From UBA3871 sp002392265 (lineage in GTDB: Bacteria; Bacillota; Clostridia; Peptostreptococcales; Anaerovoracaceae): a stretch of DNA of 56,321 nucleotides. This document shows, in pieces, positions 1 to 8,398 of the stretch. The DNA lies in the NCBI GenBank assembly GCA_946614255.1, contig CAMOGS010000067.1:1-56321 (forward strand). Direction: 5' to 3'. The number at the start of each line of letters is the position of its first letter. The stretch's first letter is position 1. Below the pieces are notes generated by a model, which had not been told where the DNA came from, ran no database searches, and worked only from the letters and a program-made list of their open reading frames with translations. The translations under genes were made by a program, and so were the position numbers.

Positions 1-673
1 GAAGTTTATATTTCTCAATAGAAACAACTTCTTCACGCTTTGCAATCTCTCTTTGATGCTTTATGATTCTATATTTTTCTTTATATTCATCTATAAACGC
101 ATCATATTCTTTTGCGTTCTCAGAATTCCAAAGCTGACTAAACTCTGCAAGTACTTGCTTTGTGACCTCACCTTCTGCTGTTGAAATAATGCGGGTGTTC
201 CATTCGAAATTTTTCTTTAATGCACCGCCCGTCATATTGGAGCTTCCGATTATTATTCTGTATATTTCTTCTTTGCGGAAGATATAGCCTTTAGTGTGAA
301 AGCCTTCGCCTGAAGCCTCTGCATCATATATCTTTAATGTTAAATTTGAGAGCTCGTGAAGTTTTTCAAGCGCTCGTGGCTCGCTAAAGTTCAGGTAGTT
401 TGTTGTTAGTATCTTGCCTGGAACTCCACGTTTTTCAAGTTCTTTAAGTGTTTGCAAAAGAGGAGTTATTCCTCCCATAGTAATAAATGCTACGCTTATC
501 TGAAACTCATCGCATGCCAAAAGCTCGTCCTCAACGGAAGCGATTACTTTTTTACCTTCTTTATGGTTATTAGAAACAAACTGCGGTCGCAAAGACTCGC
601 TTGATACTACAGTGCCATCTATATATGCGGTCTCAAAGCCTTTCCGCAGCTCATTTTTTAATAAATCGTGCAT
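1..673 (-). CDS. Partial PLD-like (HKD) protein, probably the N-terminus of a DEAD/DEAH helicase
   Basis: The leftward reading frame starts at an ATG at 671-673 and stays open to the window edge (about 224 residues). It contains FHTKGYIF followed about 12 residues later by GSSNMTGGAL, the HxK...N layout of a phospholipase D-like nuclease half-site. This domain is known at the N-terminus of DUF3427-type DEAD/DEAH helicases and of stand-alone HKD nucleases. Because the rest lies outside the window, the helicase assignment is inference. Base composition is AT-rich like the next gene, and both look like accessory genes. The role is probably DNA processing or defence. Confidence 0.55.
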   Translation of the reverse strand, partial: MHDLLKNELRKGFETAYIDGTVVSSESLRPQFVSNNHKEGKKVIASVEDELLACDEFQISVAFITMGGITPLLQTLKELEKRGVPGKILTTNYLNFSEPRALEKLHELSNLTLKIYDAEASGEGFHTKGYIFRKEEIYRIIIGSSNMTGGALKKNFEWNTRIISTAEGEVTKQVLAEFSQLWNSENAKEYDAFIDEYKEKYRIIKHQREIAKREEVVSIEKYKL

Positions 674-715
674 TCCGCACCTCTCTCTAGTATTGTTCTA
701 CCTTTCGGCTAAAGT

Positions 716-2080
716 TTACACCATATCATTCAAATCCGAAAAATCGGAGTCAAAGATTACTTCACTCGGCAAGGTTTTCTTTTGCAGGAACATAATCATG
801 TAAATCGGGAAATACGTTATTTTTCCCTTTGCTTCTATATTACCGTTACAGAAGACATATCCTTTTTCCATGTTAAAAGGTTCGTGTTCCAGGATATTAT
901 CCATCGCGTTATGGCGATAATAATCCTTTCCTGATTTAATTTCTATCGGCAATACTTTATTTGCATCTTCTATTACAAAATCAAGCTCACCGAATTTTTT
1001 GCTATTGTAATAATAAAGCATATATCCGTGCGCAATCAGTTCCTGAGCTACTACATTTTCATAAATTGAGCCAAAGTTGATACTAATTTCATGCTTCAAG
1101 ATTTCGAGTTGAATTTCATTGCCGTACTGAGACGCCAAAAGGCCTACGTCATTTGAAAACAGCTTGAATAGATTCTGTGACTTTGAAAACTTGAGTGGCA
1201 CACTCAATTCATCAACAACATTTACAGGCAACGCAACACCCGCATTTTTCAGCCACAGGAAGCTTTCATAGCATTTGTCGAAGCGAGCCTTTTCATTCAA
1301 GTTCTTCATTATGAAGCGTTTATTCTTCGCGTTTAATTCGCTTGGTATTAAATCAAATATATCGTTAAGGTAGAGCCTGTCCCCCTCGTCATATTTCGAA
1401 ATATCACGCTTGTACAGTTGGACTATGGCGTTTTGTTCATCAGCTACCGTACGAAGATTTTTCGTTTTCAAATATGTGCTGACTGCAGCCGGCATGCCAC
1501 CCACAATAAGATATAATTCAAAAAGTGCCATCATACGATTATGTATTGGAGTATCCACTTCCTTCTTTTTTTCAAAACAATTACGTAGGGCATCTATTAC
1601 AATTGAGCCAACACCGTTTGCCCATGCGAACTCTTCAAAATCGAGAGGATACATTTCCTCAATATCTAAATATCCCACAGGGACAGAAGCTATTTCCTTG
1701 AAGATTGTACCAAGTAACGACCCGCTGAGAATGTAATCATACTTGCCGTCCTGCACAAGATATTTTACCATCGTAATTAGCTCTTTACATTCCTGCACTT
1801 CATCAAAAAATATCATCGTTTCTCCGGGAATCATGCGATCGCCATATATTGCTGATAAGCGCAGGAGAATGTCTTCTGCCCCTTTTGCTTCTTCAAATAT
1901 CGAGACATAATCCGGATTCTCAATAAAATCCAATTTTATCGCACTCTTGTAGTGGGATTTGGCAAATTCCTCGATAATATATGATTTCCCAACCTGACGT
2001 GCACCAATAATCATCATTGCCTTGGCAGGTTTTTCTTTATAAAATTCTTCTATGCGCTTTTCAATCTTTCGTTGGAGCAT
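716..2080 (-). CDS. AAA-family ATPase with C-terminal DUF4143 domain
   Basis: The product has about 454 residues. The first methionine of the frame is ten codons upstream, but the ATG at 2080 (MLQRKIEKRIEEFY) is preceded by GAGAGG at good spacing and fits the family start. A Walker A motif (GARQVGKSY) and a Walker B motif (MIFFDEVQE) occupy the first third. The C-terminus has GELDFVI...LPIEIKSG, the nuclease-like E/D...ExK pattern of DUF4143. The family is widespread in anaerobes and archaea, is often mobile, and its cellular function is not firmly known. The gene is more AT-rich than the core genes further right, which suggests horizontal acquisition. Confidence 0.85.
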   Translation of the reverse strand: MLQRKIEKRIEEFYKEKPAKAMMIIGARQVGKSYIIEEFAKSHYKSAIKLDFIENPDYVSIFEEAKGAEDILLRLSAIYGDRMIPGETMIFFDEVQECKELITMVKYLVQDGKYDYILSGSLLGTIFKEIASVPVGYLDIEEMYPLDFEEFAWANGVGSIVIDALRNCFEKKKEVDTPIHNRMMALFELYLIVGGMPAAVSTYLKTKNLRTVADEQNAIVQLYKRDISKYDEGDRLYLNDIFDLIPSELNAKNKRFIMKNLNEKARFDKCYESFLWLKNAGVALPVNVVDELSVPLKFSKSQNLFKLFSNDVGLLASQYGNEIQLEILKHEISINFGSIYENVVAQELIAHGYMLYYYNSKKFGELDFVIEDANKVLPIEIKSGKDYYRHNAMDNILEHEPFNMEKGYVFCNGNIEAKGKITYFPIYMIMFLQKKTLPSEVIFDSDFSDLNDMV

Positions 2081-2167
2081 ATTAAAACCTCTCAATTTCG
2101 GTTTTTTCAACCATTTACAGCTATTTTCACTACCATTATAACATAAATCCGCAGAAAAGGTATAGGA

Positions 2168-2256
2168 TTTTTACACTTTTCCACGGATTTTTTGACGAAA
2201 TTTTACACTTTTCCACGCATTTTTTCCGACATTTTTCCACGCACTTTTCCCGAAAT
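2168..2256. repeat. Short tandem repeat of a TTTTCCACG motif upstream of the ATPase gene
   Basis: Three imperfect units of about 30-35 bases each contain TTTTCCACG followed by a run of T; the first two also share TTTTACAC before it. The motif resembles but does not match the DnaA box TTATCCACA. It lies between the ATPase start and the GNAT gene. It could bind a regulator, but this is not shown by the sequence alone. Confidence 0.5.
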
Positions 2257-2266
2257 TCCTGCTTTC

Positions 2267-2305
2267 TATTGAACAAAATTGCGGAATCCGCATTTTTGTT
2301 CAATA
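2267..2305. repeat. 39-bp near-perfect palindrome, copy 1, just beyond the GNAT stop
   Basis: Arms 2267-2285 and 2287-2305 match at 18 of 19 positions around a central A, with core GCGGAATCCGC and outer ends TATTGAAC/GTTCAATA. It lies 10 bases past the stop codon of the leftward GNAT gene, so it could act as a transcription terminator. The right half is identical to the right half of the copy at 2928-2966. Confidence 0.7.
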
Positions 2306-2315
2306 CGTTTTCCTA

Positions 2316-2903
2316 TTATTTCCCATTCAGATAAAGGCTGTTATATTCGGGTTTCAGCATTGAAAGCAGCTCTACATCATGCAAAACACCGTTTTTCCTG
2401 CAGTTGGCACGGAGGATTCCCTCGAAATGAAAGCCCAGGCTGTCATACAGCATCCTTGCGGGGTTTCCCGTATAGTGGTCCAGATACAGTCTTTCACAGC
2501 CATATTCTTCAAAAATCAGCTGCATCAAAGCCAGCATGGACTGCTTGCCGTAGCCGCGTCCTCTATTGGAAGTATCGGCTATGTATATCCTGAATATCTC
2601 GACCTTCCAGCCCCGTATCAAATCTGCGAGCATTGCTCTGCCAAGCTTTTCACCGGTGCTTTTATTAATAATAGTGAAATTCACAGAGCTCGGATCCTCT
2701 GTCCTATGCACAAAATCGCGCCACACCTCTTCCATGGACTGGTTCTCGCATATGCTGAAATACCGAATCGTCTCTGTGTTGTATTCCCATTTGTAAAAAT
2801 CCGAAATATCATCGGCGGCAGAAAGCCTGAGAATCAAGTCCGGAGTCTCAATCTTCCACACTTCCCCTGCTTCGTCCCTAAAAAAACTATAACCTTTAAG
2901 CAT
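2316..2903 (-). CDS. GNAT family N-acetyltransferase (RimJ/RimL-like)
   Basis: The protein has 195 residues, near the usual GNAT length. Motif A, RGRGYGKQSM, binds the pyrophosphate of acetyl-CoA; it is followed by LYLDHYTGNPARMLYDSLGF, the typical motif B with the N-A-x-x-L-Y-x-x-G-F pattern. An AGAGGATG ribosome site precedes the ATG. The substrate cannot be read from sequence; protein N-termini, polyamines or small amines are all possible. The gene is bracketed by two copies of a palindrome (2267-2305 and 2928-2966), so it may have moved as a cassette. Confidence 0.85.
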   Translation of the reverse strand: MLKGYSFFRDEAGEVWKIETPDLILRLSAADDISDFYKWEYNTETIRYFSICENQSMEEVWRDFVHRTEDPSSVNFTIINKSTGEKLGRAMLADLIRGWKVEIFRIYIADTSNRGRGYGKQSMLALMQLIFEEYGCERLYLDHYTGNPARMLYDSLGFHFEGILRANCRKNGVLHDVELLSMLKPEYNSLYLNGK

Positions 2904-2927
2904 AACATCCTCTTTCTATGATTAGCC

Positions 2928-2966
2928 TATTCGACATTTTTGCGGAATCCGCATTTTTGTTCAATA
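2928..2966. repeat. 39-bp palindrome, copy 2, upstream of the GNAT gene
   Basis: The core GCGGAATCCGC and the right arm ending GTTCAATA are identical to copy 1 over 27 bases, while the left arm is less well matched. It sits between the GNAT ribosome site and the stop codon of the Nudix gene, where it could be a terminator for the latter. Confidence 0.65.
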
Positions 2967-2983
2967 GAATTATCTTCCCGCAT

Positions 2984-3589
2984 TTACCTGCGTACCATCA
3001 GCCACGCCAAAACGTGCATTGCCTGAAGGAAGCTTTCGCCTGCAATCATTTTGTCTATTTCCTCCGCCGTGAGGCGCGCTACGTTCAAGTATTCGGCCTC
3101 GTCGAGGCTCTGCCCGCTTACCTTTCGGCAGTTTCGCGCCCTATAGATGTAGGCGTAGTTGTCGCAGATTGTAGCCTGCGACGGCACGGCAAATACGCGC
3201 TCCCACTCATCCGACTCGTAGCCGGTTTCCTCTAAAAGCTCGCGCTTTGCGGCATCAAGCGGGTCTTCGGCGCATGTGTCGCTTGGATCGCCGTACTCCT
3301 TGCCGTCCTTGCGCTCAATTCCGCCTGCGGGGAATTCCGTTGTGACCTGCTTAATCCCCGGCCTGAACTGCCGCACGCAGAGGAAGCGTCCCTCTTTATC
3401 GGATGCCACCACCACGACATAATTTCTGCAGCTGAAGCTGTAGAACGGGCCAAGCTCCGTCCCGTCGGGGAAGCGCCAGTCGGTGCTGCGAAAGTCAATC
3501 CACTCGTCGCGTACGATGTGCTCCGTGCGAAGCTCCTGCCATGCCAGGTCGCCGTCCATGGCCGGCTTTACATTTTTAGCATCTTTCAT
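2984..3589 (-). CDS. Nudix hydrolase, ADP-ribose pyrophosphatase-like
   Basis: The protein has 201 residues. The Nudix signature is present as GGIE...AAKRELLEETGY, with the REx(L)xEExG catalytic metal-binding core intact. About 14 extra residues (KDGKEYGDPSDTCA region) lie between the glycine pair and the REL helix, so the box is longer than the standard 23 residues. Flanking segments (YSFSCRNYVVVVA, FLCVRQFRPG, TEFPAGGIE) resemble ADP-ribose or nucleoside-diphosphate-sugar pyrophosphatases that hydrolyse ADP-ribose to AMP and ribose phosphate. It is divergent from the lipoprotein gene at 3666. Confidence 0.85.
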   Translation of the reverse strand: MKDAKNVKPAMDGDLAWQELRTEHIVRDEWIDFRSTDWRFPDGTELGPFYSFSCRNYVVVVASDKEGRFLCVRQFRPGIKQVTTEFPAGGIERKDGKEYGDPSDTCAEDPLDAAKRELLEETGYESDEWERVFAVPSQATICDNYAYIYRARNCRKVSGQSLDEAEYLNVARLTAEEIDKMIAGESFLQAMHVLAWLMVRR

Positions 3590-3618
3590 AACAAAACTCT
3601 TTTCTCTATTTCAATTTA

Positions 3619-3627
3619 TGCTATAAT
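3619..3627 (+). promoter_or_regulatory. Extended -10 promoter for the lipoprotein gene
   Basis: TG-C-TATAAT lies about 40 bases before the lipoprotein start. The extended TGN makes it a good sigma-A type site although no clear -35 box is visible. Confidence 0.5.
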
Positions 3628-3665
3628 CTTTTTTAATATAATACCACACGAAAGGAACGAATAAA

Positions 3666-4328
3666 ATGCAAAAGAAATTACCGTTTTTATTTTTGATAAT
3701 AATGATTCTGGCGCTCGCGGCTACCGGCTGCAGAGGCGCAGGCGCTGACAGCGCAGCCGGCGGCGCAGACGACGGCTCCGGTAGCCCGGCAAGCAGCGAC
3801 ACTCCGGACTACGAAATCTACAAATACATGAAGATTTCCGCAAGCAACTCTTCGGAGCTCTACTACCCTGCGCTCTTCATCTTTGACGATCCGGGCGAGG
3901 TTGCAAACGGCGATAACGAATATCCGCCTTGCCTGATTGCAGAGTTTGACCAGAGCACCGGCAAAGCAACCGCTGTAAAGCTCTACGCATTCTTCCTCGA
4001 CTACGAGGACGATGAGTGGGTAAATCAGGCGATTGAAACCTACGAGGGCAGTGAGCACGAGGATGTCACCTCCGCCACAAAGGGGCGCGTAAACGATTTC
4101 GTTTCCTACCTCTGCGCGGAAATCAAACCTGATTCATACGGCTACGACCAGTACATCCGGAACCTTTTCTACGACCAGAACATCGAACAATACAAAGACG
4201 ACGTTTACTTTGACAACCTCTACAATTATGACACCGAGCCTTGGCATGAAGAAGGCGAAGGTTACTTCGAGGACGCCCTCTCGATGAAGCGCATAGAGTG
4301 GTCAAACTCCGAACTCAAGCCATTCTAA
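3666..4328 (+). CDS. Putative secreted lipoprotein of unknown function
   Basis: The protein has 220 residues. The N-terminus has KK, a hydrophobic stretch and a lipobox-like AATGC with the modifiable cysteine at residue 22, so it is predicted to be anchored to the outer face of the membrane. The next 25 residues are Gly/Ala/Ser-rich linker. The remainder is rich in acidic and aromatic residues (repeated DY, YD and YE) with no family I recognise. AAAGGAA precedes the ATG. The gene is monocistronic and ends at a strong hairpin terminator shared with psd. Confidence 0.75.
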   Translation: MQKKLPFLFLIIMILALAATGCRGAGADSAAGGADDGSGSPASSDTPDYEIYKYMKISASNSSELYYPALFIFDDPGEVANGDNEYPPCLIAEFDQSTGKATAVKLYAFFLDYEDDEWVNQAIETYEGSEHEDVTSATKGRVNDFVSYLCAEIKPDSYGYDQYIRNLFYDQNIEQYKDDVYFDNLYNYDTEPWHEEGEGYFEDALSMKRIEWSNSELKPF

Positions 4329-4334
4329 AAAACG

Positions 4335-4370
4335 AAAGGATAGCTCGCAGGTCTGCGAAAGCTATCCTTT
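4335..4370. terminator. Bidirectional rho-independent terminator between the lipoprotein gene and psd
   Basis: A long stem pairs AAAGGATAGCTCGCAG with its complement around a 2-base loop, with one unpaired base. T runs flank it on both strands (TTTTTT at the right; TTTCGTTTTTT on the other strand), so it can serve both convergent genes. Confidence 0.9.
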
Positions 4371-4371
4371 T

Positions 4372-5205
4372 TTACATTTCTTCATTTCCCGCCGATTTCT
4401 CGCCGATCTTTTCCCCCATCACCACGGGGATTTCGTAATTGCTGCCAAGCTTTCCCGCAATATCCTCGCGAAGCTCCGCCCGACCCGCCGGAATCAGCAC
4501 TATCACGGTCGAGCCGCCGTACTCGAAGTGGCCTTTTTCCTCGCCCCTCACGACATCGCAAGGTGCCGAGGCCTCGTTCACAATCCTCCCGACAAGCATC
4601 GCACCGACCTCCATCTGCACCGTGCGCCCGAAGTTTTCCGTGTCAAGGACGGCATACTCTCTGCTGTTCTCGACGAAGACCGGACAAGTCTCCAGCGCCA
4701 CAGGCCGCACCGTGTGGAAGATTCCGTCCAGCTTCCTCCTCGCCACAAACCTGCCCGACTCGAACCAGCTGTAGCGGTGGTAGTGGTCGACGCAAAGGCG
4801 AAAGACGAGAGCGTAGCCCCCTTCGAAGCCTGCCGCCAGCACACTGTCGTCCAGCAGACGGCTGATTGTGAACTTGCTCTGCTTCACGCTGAGGACAGTG
4901 CCCTGCTCGATCCTGTAAGCACTGAGCAGTCCGTCGCACGGCGATGTCAGCGCGCCTGCTTCCGCATTAATCGGCCTCAGTCCGCTCTTTATCCTGCGGC
5001 AAAAGAAGTCGTTAAAGCTACCGATGTCATCCAGAATGTAGTCTTCGGTCCGGATGCCGTTTTTTCGCACGAAAGAACCGATCAAAAGCTTTGACAGCCG
5101 GCCGTCAAGGATGCGTCCCGAAAGCTCGGATACGCTTCGGCTGACCAGCGGTTTTAATAATATCCTGCCGGGCCGCGTCCTGTATAAAAACGTTAACATG
5201 TTCAT
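4372..5205 (-). CDS. psd: Phosphatidylserine decarboxylase proenzyme
   Basis: The enzyme converts phosphatidylserine to phosphatidylethanolamine at the membrane. The 277-residue proenzyme contains SPCDG near the middle, a VDHYHRY histidine motif, and the self-cleavage site YGGST near residue 230, where the serine becomes the pyruvoyl prosthetic group. That leaves an alpha chain of about 46 residues. The start at 5205 has GAGGA nine bases upstream and lies 13 bases after the pssA stop. Together with pssA it makes a two-step PE pathway from CDP-diacylglycerol. Confidence 0.95.
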   Translation of the reverse strand: MNMLTFLYRTRPGRILLKPLVSRSVSELSGRILDGRLSKLLIGSFVRKNGIRTEDYILDDIGSFNDFFCRRIKSGLRPINAEAGALTSPCDGLLSAYRIEQGTVLSVKQSKFTISRLLDDSVLAAGFEGGYALVFRLCVDHYHRYSWFESGRFVARRKLDGIFHTVRPVALETCPVFVENSREYAVLDTENFGRTVQMEVGAMLVGRIVNEASAPCDVVRGEEKGHFEYGGSTVIVLIPAGRAELREDIAGKLGSNYEIPVVMGEKIGEKSAGNEEM

Positions 5206-5218
5206 ATTTCAACATCCT

Positions 5219-5911
5219 CTAGTACATGTGGAACACAATCACGCTGAGGATGAACTCAATTGTGCCTATGGCAATAATCGCCGAAAGCGCCTTTTTACCC
5301 GGCTTTCTAACCTTTACATTCAAAAGGAACGCAACGGCCATTATCAGCATCAGAATAAAGTATATGATTGTCAGGTCCCATCTGACATAGAAATGAATCA
5401 GCATCTCAAGCGGGAACACCAGCGCCGCTGCGGTTACAGGCAGGCCTGTGAAGTAAGCCGTGCCGGTTTGCTTTGCTTCCTCTTCTCTGATTTCGGTCGT
5501 CGCATTGAAATACGCGAGCCTGATCAGCGCCGCGAGGACATAGATTACAGCAATCATAAGCAGCAGCACCAGCATCGCATAGTTGCCGTCATAGTCCCTT
5601 CTGCGAACGAGTTCTGTGAAGATACCGCTGATTCTCAGCTGTGCCAGACCGATTGTGGCCGGCAGAACGCCAAAGCAAATCATATCTGCAAGCGAGTCAA
5701 TCTGGATACCGAAATCCTTTTCGAGCTTTGTTCTGCCCTTTTTGGTCCTGGCCACTCTGCCGTCGAACGCATCGAGGATGCCGGAAACCATCAAAAAGAA
5801 GATTCCCACCTCGGGGTGCCCGATGCCGGTCGTGGTAAAGATTATGCCTGTCACGCCCGAAGCAAGCGACAAGTATGTCAGTATCACAGTGTAGTCGTAA
5901 ATTCCAATCAT
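5219..5911 (-). CDS. pssA: CDP-diacylglycerol-serine O-phosphatidyltransferase
   Basis: This integral membrane enzyme joins serine to CDP-diacylglycerol to make phosphatidylserine. The 230-residue protein has the CDP-alcohol phosphotransferase signature DAFDGRVAR followed by GIQIDSLAD. The stretch between AR and G is about four residues longer than the textbook motif, but all catalytic acids are present. Several hydrophobic segments follow. It lies directly upstream of psd, its pathway partner, and 32 bases downstream of a TVP38-type membrane protein gene, suggesting one lipid operon. Confidence 0.93.
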   Translation of the reverse strand: MIGIYDYTVILTYLSLASGVTGIIFTTTGIGHPEVGIFFLMVSGILDAFDGRVARTKKGRTKLEKDFGIQIDSLADMICFGVLPATIGLAQLRISGIFTELVRRRDYDGNYAMLVLLLMIAVIYVLAALIRLAYFNATTEIREEEAKQTGTAYFTGLPVTAAALVFPLEMLIHFYVRWDLTIIYFILMLIMAVAFLLNVKVRKPGKKALSAIIAIGTIEFILSVIVFHMY

Positions 5912-5943
5912 TTTCCCTCTCTCCTTTTTCTACAATTATGCCC

Positions 5944-6522
5944 TTATATCAATCCGAAGATTATGCTGTAAGCCAGTATGCACCAAGGCTTTCCGAGTAT
6001 GATTATCCAGATGAACTTTTTGGAATCCATGTGAATCAGTCCCGAAAAGTAGCACAGGAAGTCGTCCGGAAACATCGGAAGCAGCGTTGCAACAAACAGA
6101 AAGACATCATAGGACTTTTTGTTTGCTATTTTGGCTTTCCATTTATTGTACTGCTTTTCCGAGAAAAGCGAAATAACGAGGTCCACGCCGTATTTCTTTG
6201 CGAGGAAATACGCCGCAATCGAGCCTGCCGAGATTCCTATGTAATTACAGACAAATCCCGTCCAGGTGCCAAAGCTGATTGCGCCCGCAGCACAGCCCAA
6301 ATATCCCGGCAGAATCGGCAGCACCACCTGAACCGCCTGAAAAACCGTCAGGAACAAAGGACCTGCTATGCCAAAGCTCTTCATCCATTCCTGATACTCG
6401 TCAACAGAGTCGACCCTCGCGCTGAGCATGAACTTCACGAATACAAGCAGCATCACAATCAGGACTAAAATCGCGCATATTTTTAATTTTTTAATTTTAT
6501 CCTTCTTTACATTGCCTTCCAT
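5944..6522 (-). CDS. TVP38/TMEM64 (DedA-superfamily) membrane protein
   Basis: The protein has 192 residues with about five hydrophobic segments. A central GYLGCAAGAISFGTWTGF segment and the late LFVATLLPMFPDD resemble the conserved re-entrant loop regions of TVP38/TMEM64 proteins, which are linked to lipid scrambling and membrane homeostasis. It is probably co-transcribed with pssA and psd, which fits a phospholipid role. The ribosome site is weak, so the exact start is less certain. Confidence 0.8.
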   Translation of the reverse strand: MEGNVKKDKIKKLKICAILVLIVMLLVFVKFMLSARVDSVDEYQEWMKSFGIAGPLFLTVFQAVQVVLPILPGYLGCAAGAISFGTWTGFVCNYIGISAGSIAAYFLAKKYGVDLVISLFSEKQYNKWKAKIANKKSYDVFLFVATLLPMFPDDFLCYFSGLIHMDSKKFIWIIILGKPWCILAYSIIFGLI

Positions 6523-6610
6523 TGTATTCTATCAGTCTTTCGCAGTCTTTTGCCATTTTGCGCTTTTGCCTATAATCTATAATTATACCATATCATGTTC
6601 ATTTTATCTA

Positions 6611-7600
6611 TTATTGCCCTTTATACTTTCCCAGCCCTTTTTCAAGGTCGGCGATTATTTCGCTGCGCAGCTTTTCGGGGCGGATGATTTCAACGCCGTT
6701 TATGTACTGCAGCGCCCAGTATTTCATTGCCATAGGGCTGGCTGTAAGGCTGATGCTAACCTTGCCCTCGTCGGCAGTCTCGGAAATGGTGATGTCCTTG
6801 CCGAACCAGTCAATCACCTGGTCTACTATGATTTTGTCCGCAGTAAAATCGATGCGCTCCGGCTCGTCGGAAAACATATACGGATAAGCCGATCCGAGCA
6901 GCTTGTAATCTATGCCGCGCTCGTTACCGGGAACCTTCTTTAGCGGAAAGGCCTTTTCATCCAGGATCTCCATATTCGTAATCCTGTCGAGCCTGTAGTT
7001 CTGAATCGTTTGATATCGATCGTTGTATCCGCGCAGGTAGTATCGCTGGTTGTGGAGAAGCATCAGGTACGGGCTGACCGTCTGAGTCGAAGACCGGTGC
7101 AGCTTTTTGTCGGTGCCGTATTTATTGTAGCTAAAGGTGATTTTTCTGGCTTCCTCGATAGCGGTGTGGACGAGTGCGATATTGTAGAAAACCGCCTGGT
7201 TTTCAGTCTTGCTCCACTCGTTTACGGAATGAACGTAGCGCACGCTTGCCTTGAAGTATTTGTTCGAGAGCTCGCAAATGCGCTCAATCAGGTCTTTCGA
7301 CTGCCTCGCAGTAACATGCTTGCTGGAAAGCACGCCGTCTATTAAAAGTCGCAGCTCGGAGTCGTCGAACCTGCGCTCTGCAATGTAACTGCCGCCTCGC
7401 TTTGACTCTATTTCGACGCCGGCTTCCTTTAAAAGCGACAGATTGCGGCCCACAGTTTTTCTGTCCACATCAATACCGTATTGTGCTTTCAGCTTTGCCA
7501 CGATTTCTTCCTGCGTAATAGGATGATCGTAATCGCTGTGCTCTTCGAGGATGTCTTTAATCCTGAGAAGCGCTAATTTTTTCGGTTCGGAAGCTCCCAT
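6611..7600 (-). CDS. WYL-domain transcriptional regulator
   Basis: The 329-residue protein has an N-terminal winged HTH (ITQEEIVAKLKAQYGIDVDRKTVGRNLSLL region) followed by a WYL-type sensor domain around residues 140-240 (PYLMLLHNQRYYLRGYN) and a C-terminal WCX-like segment. WYL proteins bind nucleic acids or nucleotide ligands and act as regulators. AAGGAG precedes the ATG. No obvious dedicated target operon is adjacent; the lipid genes lie downstream on the same strand with an 88-base gap. Confidence 0.85.
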   Translation of the reverse strand: MGASEPKKLALLRIKDILEEHSDYDHPITQEEIVAKLKAQYGIDVDRKTVGRNLSLLKEAGVEIESKRGGSYIAERRFDDSELRLLIDGVLSSKHVTARQSKDLIERICELSNKYFKASVRYVHSVNEWSKTENQAVFYNIALVHTAIEEARKITFSYNKYGTDKKLHRSSTQTVSPYLMLLHNQRYYLRGYNDRYQTIQNYRLDRITNMEILDEKAFPLKKVPGNERGIDYKLLGSAYPYMFSDEPERIDFTADKIIVDQVIDWFGKDITISETADEGKVSISLTASPMAMKYWALQYINGVEIIRPEKLRSEIIADLEKGLGKYKGQ

Positions 7601-7660
7601 ACTCGTTCTCCTTTTTTACTTTTTTATACGATATTATAATACGACAGCAGAGGTTTTTTT

Positions 7661-7688
7661 ACAATAAAAAATGGGCGAAAATTCGCCC
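7661..7688 (-). terminator. Terminator of the flavodoxin-nitroreductase operon
   Basis: Read leftward, GGGCGAA-TT-TTCGCCC (7673-7688) is followed by ATTTTTTATTG. It sits 50 bases past the nitroreductase stop. Confidence 0.85.
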
Positions 7689-7738
7689 AAAGTTTACTTC
7701 TGTCGTTACCGCCAAGCTGCCGCCGGGTTGCGCCGCCT

Positions 7739-8398
7739 CTAGAGACTGCCGCCGCCTTCGCGTCCGACCTCGAAGTGGTATTTCACGATTCCCAGATCGA
7801 TCTGGCTGAGCACTCCGCCCTTGTCGATAAACTCGACGGACTCGTCGGCATTCAGCTTGATCAGGAACTTTTGCTGGTTGATGGCAGTAGGTGCAAGCAG
7901 CGCCATTTCAACGCCTCTCTCGAACCAGTCAGGTCTTTCGCCCGCCGCTTCGCTTACCTGATCTGCAGTCTTTGACTTGTGCGGTCTGCCCTGATCTGCG
8001 CCATAGCCGATCGCGATTGCAATTACCAGTCTTTCGTCATCAAGAACCTCCGCTCCGATATTTTCCTTGTTGAAGGTTCCCGCCCAGCATGTATTAAGCC
8101 CGATGCTCTGAGCATAGAGCACCAGCTGCTCGCCGAAATAGCCCACTCTCTGGTCCAGATTGTCGATATCCTTTCCGACGCATGCGATTACGCTCGGTGC
8201 CGAGCCCAGCCCCATAAACTTGTTAAGGAGCTTGTTAAATGTCTTTCCCGCATCCTCGATAAACTGCATATTGAGATTGCCGCGTCTGTTAAGCTCTCTG
8301 ATCTTTTCCTTCAGCAAAGCCACCTTTTCCTCTTCGATTTTCTCAGGCCTATAGTTGCGGACCGAATGTCTCGCTCTGATTGCTTCAACACTGTTCAT
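7739..8398 (-). CDS. Nitroreductase-family protein
   Basis: The 219-residue protein begins MNSVEAIRARHSVRNYRPEK, the usual FMN-phosphate-binding RxSxRxF/Y start of nitroreductases. It continues with the LNTCWAGTFN segment and the AIGYGADQGRPHKSK motif typical of the short FMN-dependent subgroup. It probably reduces a nitro, quinone or flavin substrate using NAD(P)H. Its start overlaps the radical SAM gene by 14 bases and has its own GGGAGGAAAG site, so the two are translationally linked. Confidence 0.88.
   Translation of the reverse strand: MNSVEAIRARHSVRNYRPEKIEEEKVALLKEKIRELNRRGNLNMQFIEDAGKTFNKLLNKFMGLGSAPSVIACVGKDIDNLDQRVGYFGEQLVLYAQSIGLNTCWAGTFNKENIGAEVLDDERLVIAIAIGYGADQGRPHKSKTADQVSEAAGERPDWFERGVEMALLAPTAINQQKFLIKLNADESVEFIDKGGVLSQIDLGIVKYHFEVGREGGGSL

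Noticed and set aside
2168..2256. TTTTCCACG tandem repeat as DnaA boxes
   Set aside because: The final G and the TTTT start differ from the consensus TTATCCACA in every unit.
3687..5971. Long opposite-strand frames over the lipoprotein, psd and pssA genes
   Set aside because: They are shadows of genes with clear families and ribosome sites on the other strand or frame.
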